In this document: piece after piece, positions 27,399-36,416 of the stretch
Numbering within the stretch: the first letter of the stretch is position 1
Layout: every line of letters starts with the position of its first letter
Origin: an uncultured Bacteroides sp.
Lineage (GTDB): Bacteria > Bacteroidota > Bacteroidia > Bacteroidales > Bacteroidaceae
Assembly (NCBI RefSeq): GCF_963678425.1
Contig: NZ_OY782853.1
Span: 1-64,000 of the forward strand
Reading direction: 5' to 3'
Length of the DNA stretch: 64,000 nucleotides
Made by a program: the position numbers and the translations under genes
Notes under the pieces: model-generated
The model's database searches: none
What the model saw: the letters and a program-made list of their open reading frames with translations, nothing else
Told to the model about the DNA's origin: nothing

Positions 27399-29774
27399 TC
27401 AAACACTTAAACCATATTTCCTAATTTTATCTAAAGCCATATTTACAATCGTTAATCTACTTAAATCTATAGTTTCCTGCTTCTTTAGTCTCTCAATAGC
27501 TACTTTTATTACACTAATCTCATTATCATTCAATTTGCCGGTTTGTTCACCTACTGCAATGATCTTTTTCCATGCATCATTATCTATAAGCTTAATCCTA
27601 TTATAAATAATTGAAGGATCAGATAACTCATCATTCAATTTACTCAACTTCTTGATATCATTAAAATCAACGCCTTTACTAGATAATAATTCTATAATAT
27701 GTTTCCCTTTTTCAATTTCATTAGGTGTTAATTCACCATCCCATTTTAATTTCTTTCTGATAGTATAAACATAATTTTGTTGTACAGATGAAAGACACTC
27801 TTGTTTAAGCATATACAAACATAAACCATCCCAGAAACGAAGTCCTTGTTCTGCAATTATCTGAAGAGAATTATATTGTGCTGCTTCTTTTATTTCGTCA
27901 ACATTTGATTCATACCTTGATTTGTGTTTTTCTTCTGAAATAAAGTATCTTTCAACAATCTTCATATTCATCGGATTCCGGTTTTCCTCTTTTAATTTAT
28001 TCCATATTTTTTCACTTTTAGCAGCTTCACTTATTAATGCAACATCAAGATGTGTGAAAAAATTATAGACAGAAACAATCAGCTTTTTGAGTTCAAAAAG
28101 CAAATCATCTTCAATCAGCTGATTTTTCCAGATTTCTCCAAGATCAAGCTTATTATCTGTAACATAATGAAAATAAGATAATGCATAACCAACTGTATGA
28201 GACTTTATATTTGTATCACCAATTGCATCTTTATTTTTTCTCCCAAACAATTTATCTGTTTCCTGAAATAATATTGCATTTGCTACTACATCTTCCCAAT
28301 AAACCCTGTTGGCTTTTTTATTCTTATACTCTTTGTCAATCTCGCGTAAAAAGTTAATATAGTTTTTCTGAGAACCTTTTGATACATGATATGGTTGTTG
28401 CTTCCAGATATTTACATACTTTGCAACATCTGATTTAATTAAAACCTGATTCTTGGGAAATTTAAATTTAAAAGCATCTTGCTTACTTTTAGTCGGTTCT
28501 TTATTTAATGCTTCCTTATATTGCCCTGAAACTCTTTCGAAGAACCAGATTGTTTGCTTGCTGTGATCATCTGTATTTATAGCATAAGTAGTCCTTGATA
28601 ATTCTTCCAACCTCTGCAAAAAAAGATTATTTGAAGACAAATCAAGCTCTGTAACCTTATTCTGGCTATTTGCATATCTGGAAATCAAAGGTACTGTCTC
28701 GTTTTTTTTCTCTTCATCTTTAATCACAGTAAGCTTCATCTGAACAAACACATTTGAGATATCAGCTTCTTTATATTTTCTTGATGTATGAAATAAAGAT
28801 GCTGTAGTCTGTCCACCATTTACAATCTGAAAATCTTTAATAGACGTAATTACCAAATGACCATTATCGGACAATTTTGTTTTAACCTCCTGAGCGGTAG
28901 TTGCAAGTCCATTATTGTAAGTCAGAAACATCTGAGGTTCTCTTCTTATCGTATCCCTAATTCCTTGGTTAACTTTTCCTGTTTGTTGCAAGAAAGCCCT
29001 AACATTGCTTTCTAAAAGCCGGGTACCATAATTTTGATAGAGGGTTGAAAGAATTATACCTGGAACTATAGCTAAATAACATTCATACAATTCATTTTTA
29101 ACTGGCATTTCAAGACATGGAATAGAAGTGTTCATCATCTCTTCAAAATCTATTTCAATAGGTTCTCTGTTTCCTTTCGATTGTGCCAAGCGGTGTAACC
29201 GTTCAATATCCCAGACTTCAAACCGAACAAGTATTTCTTCAAGGCTTTTCAATCTAAAATCTTTAGGCGTATCATGAGGTATTTCGCCATTAGACAAAAG
29301 GTATATTCTGACTCTTATTATTTCTTTTCTTTGCTGACTAAGAATTTTAGCAAGGCCATAAGCTTCTGAAGACGGTTCAATTTCATCTAAATATCCTTTC
29401 AAGCCAGCATTAACGAAACCTGTCGACCATTTTATCAGCTTATCAAAATCTACTTTTGAAACTCTGTACAATTCATTTGTATCAATATAATATGATATAA
29501 ATATGTCAATATTTTCATATCCTTCCTCTAAAGCATAACCATTAATTTTAAATTGTATATTTTCAAACTTATTTTCTTTTATATAGGGGCATAGTCTTAT
29601 ACCTTCAGTCTCACCTGCATCAGCAAGAATTTCCATCACATACTCTGTAAATTTATTCTCTTTTGAGTCTCCTTCATCATCAGAATATGTAAGAGATTGT
29701 ACTTCGTGATATAGATTCTGGATAAATAAATTCAATTCAAAATCCGTATTACTTTTAGAATCAGATATTGCCAT
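27399..29774 (-). CDS. AIPR family (abortive infection phage resistance) protein
   Basis: A 791-residue cytoplasmic protein. The AIPR core is at about residues 250-300 with the family blocks LLESNVRAFLQQ, VNQGIRDTI and FLTYNNGLATTAQEV, followed by the conserved VNGGQTTASLF. AIPR proteins are associated with phage-abortive infection. It is the last gene of the seven-gene defence operon; its start overlaps the DUF4420 stop by 14 bp. It is a plausible effector of the system; the active site cannot be assigned from sequence alone. Confidence 0.9.
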   Translation of the reverse strand: MAISDSKSNTDFELNLFIQNLYHEVQSLTYSDDEGDSKENKFTEYVMEILADAGETEGIRLCPYIKENKFENIQFKINGYALEEGYENIDIFISYYIDTNELYRVSKVDFDKLIKWSTGFVNAGLKGYLDEIEPSSEAYGLAKILSQQRKEIIRVRIYLLSNGEIPHDTPKDFRLKSLEEILVRFEVWDIERLHRLAQSKGNREPIEIDFEEMMNTSIPCLEMPVKNELYECYLAIVPGIILSTLYQNYGTRLLESNVRAFLQQTGKVNQGIRDTIRREPQMFLTYNNGLATTAQEVKTKLSDNGHLVITSIKDFQIVNGGQTTASLFHTSRKYKEADISNVFVQMKLTVIKDEEKKNETVPLISRYANSQNKVTELDLSSNNLFLQRLEELSRTTYAINTDDHSKQTIWFFERVSGQYKEALNKEPTKSKQDAFKFKFPKNQVLIKSDVAKYVNIWKQQPYHVSKGSQKNYINFLREIDKEYKNKKANRVYWEDVVANAILFQETDKLFGRKNKDAIGDTNIKSHTVGYALSYFHYVTDNKLDLGEIWKNQLIEDDLLFELKKLIVSVYNFFTHLDVALISEAAKSEKIWNKLKEENRNPMNMKIVERYFISEEKHKSRYESNVDEIKEAAQYNSLQIIAEQGLRFWDGLCLYMLKQECLSSVQQNYVYTIRKKLKWDGELTPNEIEKGKHIIELLSSKGVDFNDIKKLSKLNDELSDPSIIYNRIKLIDNDAWKKIIAVGEQTGKLNDNEISVIKVAIERLKKQETIDLSRLTIVNMALDKIRKYGLSV

Positions 29775-30756
29775 TATTTATTTCGCTTATTATTGAGTTA
29801 ATACTATATTCATAATCAGAGCATCCAATTGGATCTATTTCATAGGACACATTAAATATTGAGTTATCAATAGTAGCCTTAGTTATTTGTGGAAATCCTG
29901 AAACCACCTTATAATACCTTTCATCTCTAATACTGTAAGAAATATTGCTGTATTCTACTTCTGTTTCAGAATTAATTCCAAGACTTTCTAATTTCTCATT
30001 AAATTCTGACAACAATTCAAGATCTTTGCTTAACAGATTTCTTATAACAGTTATTAATCCAGAAAGAGAATTCTGATTTCCAGGATATTCATTTAATTTA
30101 TAAAATGCTAGATACAAATTGATTAGTCCAGTAGTATCCAGCTGTAACTCATTAGATATTTTTATTGATGGATTATTAGATTTAGATGTTTTCACTTCAA
30201 CAGCTATTCCATTGTAAAAAAAATCCTGATTAGAACCTGTAGGGGCTTGCCAACCTCTAATTATTTTTTCTCTGTTACTCAGATTTTCAAGTAATAATCT
30301 TAGAAAACACAATTCACCAAATAACCCACGCTGTTGTTGTGGAGTCAATAATCCACCAGTAAATTTGCTGAATAGCTTCTTCCAATAACCAATCTTTTCT
30401 GATATTACGAGAATAGCATCTTCTTCATTTTTCACAGATGTCAATGAGTTTATTATATCTTCTATAAAGAGAATAAAAATATCAGAGAGCTCATTTTCAA
30501 GCAAAATGATAGCTAATTCTTTTTTATCTTTGTTCACGGGTAAGATTTGAATCTCCACGCCAACAAAACGCATCAAATAATTAGCATGAACAGACAGAGA
30601 CGCATCTAATTCCAATAAAAAAATCTTTGCTTTAGAAAAAGATATAGTCCCTATATAACAATTTACTCCAGAAACGCTCTCTACTTTCTCTCTTACAACT
30701 TCATTCTTTATTGAAGAAGCTTGTTTCTCATATATTTCTTTTATTCTACTCATCAT
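29761..30756 (-). CDS. PD-(D/E)XK motif protein (DUF4420)
   Basis: A 331-residue putative restriction-type nuclease. The nuclease core reads E148 (LFGELCFLRLL), D178 (SNQDFFYNG) and E187-V-K189 (VEVKTSK), which is the E...D...ExK arrangement. The family typically sits beside Z1 and AIPR genes. It overlaps Z1 by 11 bp and AIPR by 14 bp, so translation is probably coupled. The residues expected for metal binding are all present. Confidence 0.9.
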   Translation of the reverse strand: MMSRIKEIYEKQASSIKNEVVREKVESVSGVNCYIGTISFSKAKIFLLELDASLSVHANYLMRFVGVEIQILPVNKDKKELAIILLENELSDIFILFIEDIINSLTSVKNEEDAILVISEKIGYWKKLFSKFTGGLLTPQQQRGLFGELCFLRLLLENLSNREKIIRGWQAPTGSNQDFFYNGIAVEVKTSKSNNPSIKISNELQLDTTGLINLYLAFYKLNEYPGNQNSLSGLITVIRNLLSKDLELLSEFNEKLESLGINSETEVEYSNISYSIRDERYYKVVSGFPQITKATIDNSIFNVSYEIDPIGCSDYEYSINSIISEINNGNI

Positions 30757-33520
30757 CTGGATCTATGTCATCATCTACCTGAGAATCTTCATCATCTAAT
30801 ACCATTTGACGCGCAACATATTCGACTTTAGCTTCGTTCTGAAAAGTAGGAAACAATACACCATACCCCACCAACGGACATTCATTATCCAGCTGGTCTG
30901 AGATGCGAGGATCAAATGGATATAAAACTAATAATGGCGTTTCTAATTCATTTCTTATCTCTTTAATTCTATCTTCTTTGGGATTAGCTTCTTCAATGTC
31001 AAGATCAACCATTCTAGCTCTTTTATCCAATATAGAATTTTTTTTACCATAAACAATCAATGTAGTTGGTTTTTCTTCAAAGTTACGAGCAGGAAGTCCG
31101 CCGTTTATACTACCACCAGTCCAATTAAATGTGTGTTTTAAAACAGGTAAACCTTCTAATGGTCCACCAGCTGATACATTGCTCTGAGAATTTAATATGA
31201 CTGCAACTGACCATTTCAATAGTTTACCATCTTTTCTTTGTTTCTCAATATAGCTACACAATACATTATCATTGAAATAGTTTTGCTTGTAAGAAGCAAT
31301 AAAATCAACGATTAAGTCTGAATTTACATTTCTCCATAAAAGTGTATTAGTTTCCTCTTTGTCCGGAGTTGTAAACTTCAATAATAAGGAAGTAAGACTC
31401 TTGTAATTGTTTAAAACTACTGATTTACTTTTTTCAAAAATATAAGTCTGAATTGTTTTACCGGAATAGCTTACAGTTATTTTCTCAGTATCACGCATTT
31501 TATATGCACTGGTAATGCTAAGTCTATTTATAGCTACCATTTCAGGGTGTGTCCTAACCTTCAACTGATAATCAACAGGTCGTTTGTTTAGTGCTGACAT
31601 TTCATCAAAATCAGCACGCATTTCTTCTGTTGCCAAAGTTACATGCCGGTACCAGTTTATCAATTGTTCAGTTGTATAAAGTCTGCACAAATCGACATAT
31701 CCAGGCCGAAAGCCAAACCATCTGCCCATTTGCATCAGAGAGTCATAAAGCCTTGTAGTTCTTAGATAATAACTTACTGACAAGCCTTCAAGAGTAATTC
31801 CACGAGCCAATCTATTACCCCCAACGGCAATTACCGACATCCCATTATCATAATCATTATAGTTAATATCTTCTATATTATGAAATTCCAGATTACGTGT
31901 ATTCTTTGTTCCATGAACAGCACGAACTTCGATTTTCATCACCGCATCTATTAAAACAGCTTTGACATCATCCCACTCATGCTTTTTTATTTTATAATCT
32001 TTGTACGAAAGGTTCTCAATAATATTCTCTGTTGTAGGTACAAAGTCTTTGATGAATAGTGCTTTAAGTTCTTCGATCAACGGTCCTTGTCCAGAACGGA
32101 TTTGCAATTTATAATCTCGGATTATTTCGTTCACGAGCCAAGCTACTCTGTCAATCCATGCCACATACAAAGCGACATGAACCAGCATTGAATTGTGCTT
32201 ATTTTCCTGTCCTCTAAGTCTACGGATTGCACAAGTAAGTATAAATGACTTAACGGCTATTTTTAAACTTGAAGGAACATCATCTGGCAATTCATCCTTG
32301 TTTATACTATTTAATTTAAGTGGAAAGTAAGGTTCCTGATCCTCTGCTGAACGAATAATATCTAAACCATTGAACTCTTCGCCGGTTTCATCATTTTCAT
32401 AACCAAAAACTTTTACAGCTCCAATATAATTGGAAGGTGGCGGAATGTTGACTATAAAATCACGTGGAAAAAGATCTTCTCCCACTTTTAGTCTTACATC
32501 CTTAACCATTGTTTGCAATTCTTCACTCCATGCTGTAGGAATAAATATATTAGCATAAGGTGTTGCAGTATAGCCAATAAATGTATTTTGATTAAACAGA
32601 TTAAGTAAAGTACGAATTAATCTGTTTATTGTTTTGATATCTATTTCTGTCCCAGAATTTACAGAAGCATTATCAGCTTCATCATCAATTACAAGTAATG
32701 GAACATCGAAAATCTTTTTATCTCCATTTGAATCTTCGGTAGCGAAATTATAAAGCCACAAAATTAGATTCTCCAAGATACTTTTATTCTTTTTAATTAC
32801 TAGAACTGTCGGACTTTTACCACCAATCGGCACATTTAATCTTGTAGCAGTTGCCCGATTAAAATCACCTTTATTGTCTGTAGAAGTATATGAATAGATT
32901 TCTGTGTCCGCCTTTATTAAGCCAACGCCTATTTTGCTATTTCTTTTTTTTATTATGAAATCGGAACTATCTCTACCTATAAATCCCTCATCAATTCTAT
33001 ATTGAGTTTGAGCTCTTAAACTATTATGAACTCCGGCTATTACAATAATCAATTTATAGCCGGCATCTGTAGCTTTATTTATTAGTCCAGTATAGTTTGC
33101 TGTTTTTCCTGATTGAACATTACCAACGACCATTCCACGCCTGTCCCAACGTCCCTTAGTTTTTGGATTTACGCATTTATCCAGGATCTTATCCGTAATA
33201 TCGTCCAGATTATCGAGTGGAAATGACGAATCCTTCTGGTTCATATAAATCCGGTATCTATTCCACAACTCAGGCTTTATTTTTGATTTTTCTTCATATA
33301 ACCAAGGCTTAATATCTTCTGCTACTAGAAGGGTAGCTTCTTTAGCATGAATCTCAAAATCACCGACAAGTAATGATATTAGTTCTTCTTTATCAATATC
33401 TTTAAATGTTGGCATTAAGTAGATATTATTAACCTCTTCAACTATCGTCTCAACTGTAATGTCTTTCCGATTATACTTGGCAAGTAATATGTGGCCAATG
33501 TTTCTGGCATTTTCAATCAT
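30746..33520 (-). CDS. Z1 domain ATPase
   Basis: A 924-residue protein with a helicase-like P-loop. Walker A lies at residues 133-140 (GNVQSGKT), followed by the Z1-typical ANYTGLINKATDAGYK. A Walker B-type VIDDEADNASV lies near residue 280, and later motifs are FIGYTATPYANIFIP and GGNRLARGITLEGL, the latter resembling superfamily-2 motif VI. Z1 ATPases are found in defence operons with MORC ATPases, DUF4420 and AIPR. It starts 6 bp after the MORC stop. Likely a DNA translocase or remodeller feeding the nuclease; this role is inferred. Confidence 0.93.
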   Translation of the reverse strand: MIENARNIGHILLAKYNRKDITVETIVEEVNNIYLMPTFKDIDKEELISLLVGDFEIHAKEATLLVAEDIKPWLYEEKSKIKPELWNRYRIYMNQKDSSFPLDNLDDITDKILDKCVNPKTKGRWDRRGMVVGNVQSGKTANYTGLINKATDAGYKLIIVIAGVHNSLRAQTQYRIDEGFIGRDSSDFIIKKRNSKIGVGLIKADTEIYSYTSTDNKGDFNRATATRLNVPIGGKSPTVLVIKKNKSILENLILWLYNFATEDSNGDKKIFDVPLLVIDDEADNASVNSGTEIDIKTINRLIRTLLNLFNQNTFIGYTATPYANIFIPTAWSEELQTMVKDVRLKVGEDLFPRDFIVNIPPPSNYIGAVKVFGYENDETGEEFNGLDIIRSAEDQEPYFPLKLNSINKDELPDDVPSSLKIAVKSFILTCAIRRLRGQENKHNSMLVHVALYVAWIDRVAWLVNEIIRDYKLQIRSGQGPLIEELKALFIKDFVPTTENIIENLSYKDYKIKKHEWDDVKAVLIDAVMKIEVRAVHGTKNTRNLEFHNIEDINYNDYDNGMSVIAVGGNRLARGITLEGLSVSYYLRTTRLYDSLMQMGRWFGFRPGYVDLCRLYTTEQLINWYRHVTLATEEMRADFDEMSALNKRPVDYQLKVRTHPEMVAINRLSITSAYKMRDTEKITVSYSGKTIQTYIFEKSKSVVLNNYKSLTSLLLKFTTPDKEETNTLLWRNVNSDLIVDFIASYKQNYFNDNVLCSYIEKQRKDGKLLKWSVAVILNSQSNVSAGGPLEGLPVLKHTFNWTGGSINGGLPARNFEEKPTTLIVYGKKNSILDKRARMVDLDIEEANPKEDRIKEIRNELETPLLVLYPFDPRISDQLDNECPLVGYGVLFPTFQNEAKVEYVARQMVLDDEDSQVDDDIDPDDE

Positions 33521-33526
33521 AAAATT

Positions 33527-35017
33527 CTATTTAAGGTATTCTATTAACTGGGGATATTCATTAAAAGGCTGAATATGAAAGATCTGTTTTAGAGCAAAAT
33601 CACGACTAAGACCTGTTTGAAGCAATGAATCAAACATCAGTTTAGCAAGTAAAATAGTGCCTTCTTCAAGTTCCAGGTTTTCTGATCTCAATTCAAAACT
33701 TTCGGGATTTTCGCTATAATTCTGAATAATTGATTCAATAGGAGTTGAGTTCTCAATAATATTTAGAAGCATTTTCAAATCATTTCTATCTATATTATCA
33801 GAACTCAATAAACGTGTTATAATAGGATGATCCTGATTAATATAATACTTAACTGAACCGTCTCTCAACTTCGACGCTTTCCAAACAGACTGAAAATCGA
33901 AACTGGTAATTGAATCATCCAGCATAATCTGATTTCCTCTGAAACGATAAATATTTGCAGCTGCAAGCCTTGTCATTTTACCTAAACGAACTAAGTCTTT
34001 CCGTATAGAAATTGAAGGCGTAGCAGTAGCTTTCTTAATATCTATTTTCCAAAGGTGATCAAGTTTGTTAGGAATATCAATAAGAATTCTGGCATTTTTA
34101 TAATGTTCATTTTTGGAAAACAGACCTAACCAATCACCATAAAGCAAAAGTCTCTCATTTCTATAGATGTAAAACCCCTGCAACTTATACCAGTCATCTG
34201 TTTTTGCTTTCTTTCTTACTTCAGCATCCATATTTGATATATGAGGTAAAACATAACATTTAATCGTTACATTATTAGCATCTGGTCCTTCTGCACAAAT
34301 AAGCTGCCCTCCATATTCTTCTTTCATAAATGGATCCCAAGGTTGTATCTGAATTCCATTTATAAATATTTTCAGCTTATTTTTCTGGAGATATCTATGA
34401 AAAACCAATCCCAGATGCTCTTCAACAAGTGCGAACTCTTCAAGAAACACATTACGGGCTGCATCATTATCTTTGAGAGAGTTACCTACAAGCCTATCAA
34501 GGTTTTGCCATAAAACTAATATTCCTGATTTCATTTCAGAAAGCTTATCCAGAAAACTTTCATCTGATATATAATCAAGCAATGACCATTTTCCAGTTTG
34601 ATTGACAAAATCTAAGTCCCAGCATCTTTTTAATATAGTATGGTCTCCTATTTTTGAGGCAACAGTCAAAACCTTGCACTGAGAGAATGAAGAAGTTTTA
34701 AGGCCAAGACCAAATCTTCCTAAATCATTCTCATCTCTTTCGTCATTCGGGTCTTTACTTCCAGGAGTCATTGCGTTTACAAGAGAACTGCGACTCATAC
34801 CTTCACCGTCATCAAGTATAGTTACCCAGGATTTTGCTCCATCCCAGACATAATTAATCCAAACATTTCCTGCTTTTGCTGATATACTGTTATCAATAAT
34901 GTCAGCAATAGCAGTCTGCAAGTTGTAACCAAACGCCCTGAACGTATTGATCATTGCATTTGCTCTCGGCGGGGTTTCTTCGGAAATATGTAGAGCTAAA
35001 GTACTGTAGTCAACCAT
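33527..35017 (-). CDS. MORC/MutL-type GHKL ATPase
   Basis: A 496-residue protein with an N-terminal Hsp90-like ATPase fold. The N-box reads AIADIIDNSISAKA (D39, N43), motif II is DDGEGM (69-74) and motif III is GRFGLGLKTSSFSQC (100-114). This arrangement is typical of bacterial MORC relatives, including the DNSISA form. The C-terminal region is mixed alpha/beta without a recognised nuclease motif. It begins the canonical MORC-Z1-DUF4420-AIPR string. It is separated from the upstream receiver gene by 53 bp, the largest gap within the operon. Confidence 0.9.
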   Translation of the reverse strand: MVDYSTLALHISEETPPRANAMINTFRAFGYNLQTAIADIIDNSISAKAGNVWINYVWDGAKSWVTILDDGEGMSRSSLVNAMTPGSKDPNDERDENDLGRFGLGLKTSSFSQCKVLTVASKIGDHTILKRCWDLDFVNQTGKWSLLDYISDESFLDKLSEMKSGILVLWQNLDRLVGNSLKDNDAARNVFLEEFALVEEHLGLVFHRYLQKNKLKIFINGIQIQPWDPFMKEEYGGQLICAEGPDANNVTIKCYVLPHISNMDAEVRKKAKTDDWYKLQGFYIYRNERLLLYGDWLGLFSKNEHYKNARILIDIPNKLDHLWKIDIKKATATPSISIRKDLVRLGKMTRLAAANIYRFRGNQIMLDDSITSFDFQSVWKASKLRDGSVKYYINQDHPIITRLLSSDNIDRNDLKMLLNIIENSTPIESIIQNYSENPESFELRSENLELEEGTILLAKLMFDSLLQTGLSRDFALKQIFHIQPFNEYPQLIEYLK

Positions 35018-35070
35018 TGTAATTTAGAATTCAATATTTTAGAAAATATTTTATTTACTTATTTAATCAA

Positions 35071-36414
35071 TTATAAATTTCTTAGATATTTTTTCGGGGA
35101 TAATCGAGGAATTCCTTTTCTGTTAAATAGTGTAGAAAATCTATCATTTATATCAGTAATTATTGGTTCATTAACTCTTAATAATAAATCCAATTTTAGT
35201 TTTTCTAAATTGGTAATTCTTTTTACATTTCTGAAATCAAGAATTACATGTTTTTCATTTAAACTTGAATGATACAAAATATAATACCCTTGCTTGTTAT
35301 AGAAATTCTCAATTTCAACTATTGGTTTCCACTCATTCTTACCATTTTTACCGGCTACTTCAACACTGAACGGGACTGGCTGATCAGCCTTATAACTAGC
35401 AGGGTCATAACCTGATGGTACATCAAATTCAAATCCTTGAACAATTGTTACTCCATTAGATTTAGATTGTGCAATATCACATTCAGGTGTAATTACTAAT
35501 AAGTATTTTGAGTCAAAAGATGCAAGGTTGTCATAATATAAATTTCCAGTCCAAATTGGATGTTTATCTAAATAGTTATTTTTATTGTGCAAATAATTAA
35601 AACCTTGTATTATTTCTTTGCGTAAAATAGGGTCGACTTGTTTATGTATGTCTTCTATCTTCTTGGGATGATCAATATCTGGTGTACTATAATTACTATT
35701 AACCATGTATTGTCTTAGTAAGCCAAAGAAAAGACCATTAATAGTTAAATTTATGTGTTCTTTTGAATCGAGATCATCCTTAAGGTTCAAATATATTTCT
35801 TCCCATGTATTAGAATCAAATTCTATAAATGAATTTAGTACTGCATCTTTTGCTTGATTAACATATACTTCAAATTGTGTTACTAATTCATTTGAAAATT
35901 TATTTGATAGGATATTTAGAATTTCTACTTCAATATCAGGCAAATTTTTACTTAGTGAGATTGAAAATATATTTAAAAAACTAATTTTTCTAATGCTCTC
36001 ATTATCACCTTTTACCCTGAATTCGTCAATTAATTCATTTTTTATTTCGTCCCATTTTTCATCATATGATGAATTAATTGCTAGAATAAAATATCCAAAT
36101 GAATCTATTGCTTCCTTTATAATGGTTTTAACCATGGCAATATCTCCATCCTCAACATCACCAGATTCATCCAAATCTAAATCTAGTATCAACAATCTAA
36201 TATTACAATATTGTTTGATTTTGCTAATAATTAATTCAATATCCGTTGTATTTGAAATTGTAGAATAGCAAAGACATTGATTATCAATCAAATTCTTTAC
36301 TTTTTTAAAGTTATTCCATTGAATTAATTGCAATGGATCTGTTGGCTCCTCACTTTTATAAACCAAATCAAATTGGTCATCAATGATTAAAACATTACCT
36401 GGAAATATATTCAT
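35071..36414 (-). CDS. Receiver-like response protein with C-terminal CDIA motif
   Basis: A 447-residue protein. Residues 1-160 look like a receiver domain: VLIIDDQ places D12 and D13 in the acidic pocket, LLILDLDLDESG contains the likely phosphoacceptor D78, N-S-S at 114-116 occupies the switch position and K156 is in SLSKNLP. No DNA-binding domain is apparent. A helical middle part is followed by VITPECDIAQS (309-317) and a terminal LLLRVNEPIITDINDRFST. I have seen this CDIA-type C-terminus in uncharacterised defence-linked proteins. It starts 2 bp after the kinase-like gene, so the two form a pair. Confidence 0.7.
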   Translation of the reverse strand: MNIFPGNVLIIDDQFDLVYKSEEPTDPLQLIQWNNFKKVKNLIDNQCLCYSTISNTTDIELIISKIKQYCNIRLLILDLDLDESGDVEDGDIAMVKTIIKEAIDSFGYFILAINSSYDEKWDEIKNELIDEFRVKGDNESIRKISFLNIFSISLSKNLPDIEVEILNILSNKFSNELVTQFEVYVNQAKDAVLNSFIEFDSNTWEEIYLNLKDDLDSKEHINLTINGLFFGLLRQYMVNSNYSTPDIDHPKKIEDIHKQVDPILRKEIIQGFNYLHNKNNYLDKHPIWTGNLYYDNLASFDSKYLLVITPECDIAQSKSNGVTIVQGFEFDVPSGYDPASYKADQPVPFSVEVAGKNGKNEWKPIVEIENFYNKQGYYILYHSSLNEKHVILDFRNVKRITNLEKLKLDLLLRVNEPIITDINDRFSTLFNRKGIPRLSPKKYLRNL

Positions 36415-36416
36415 AA

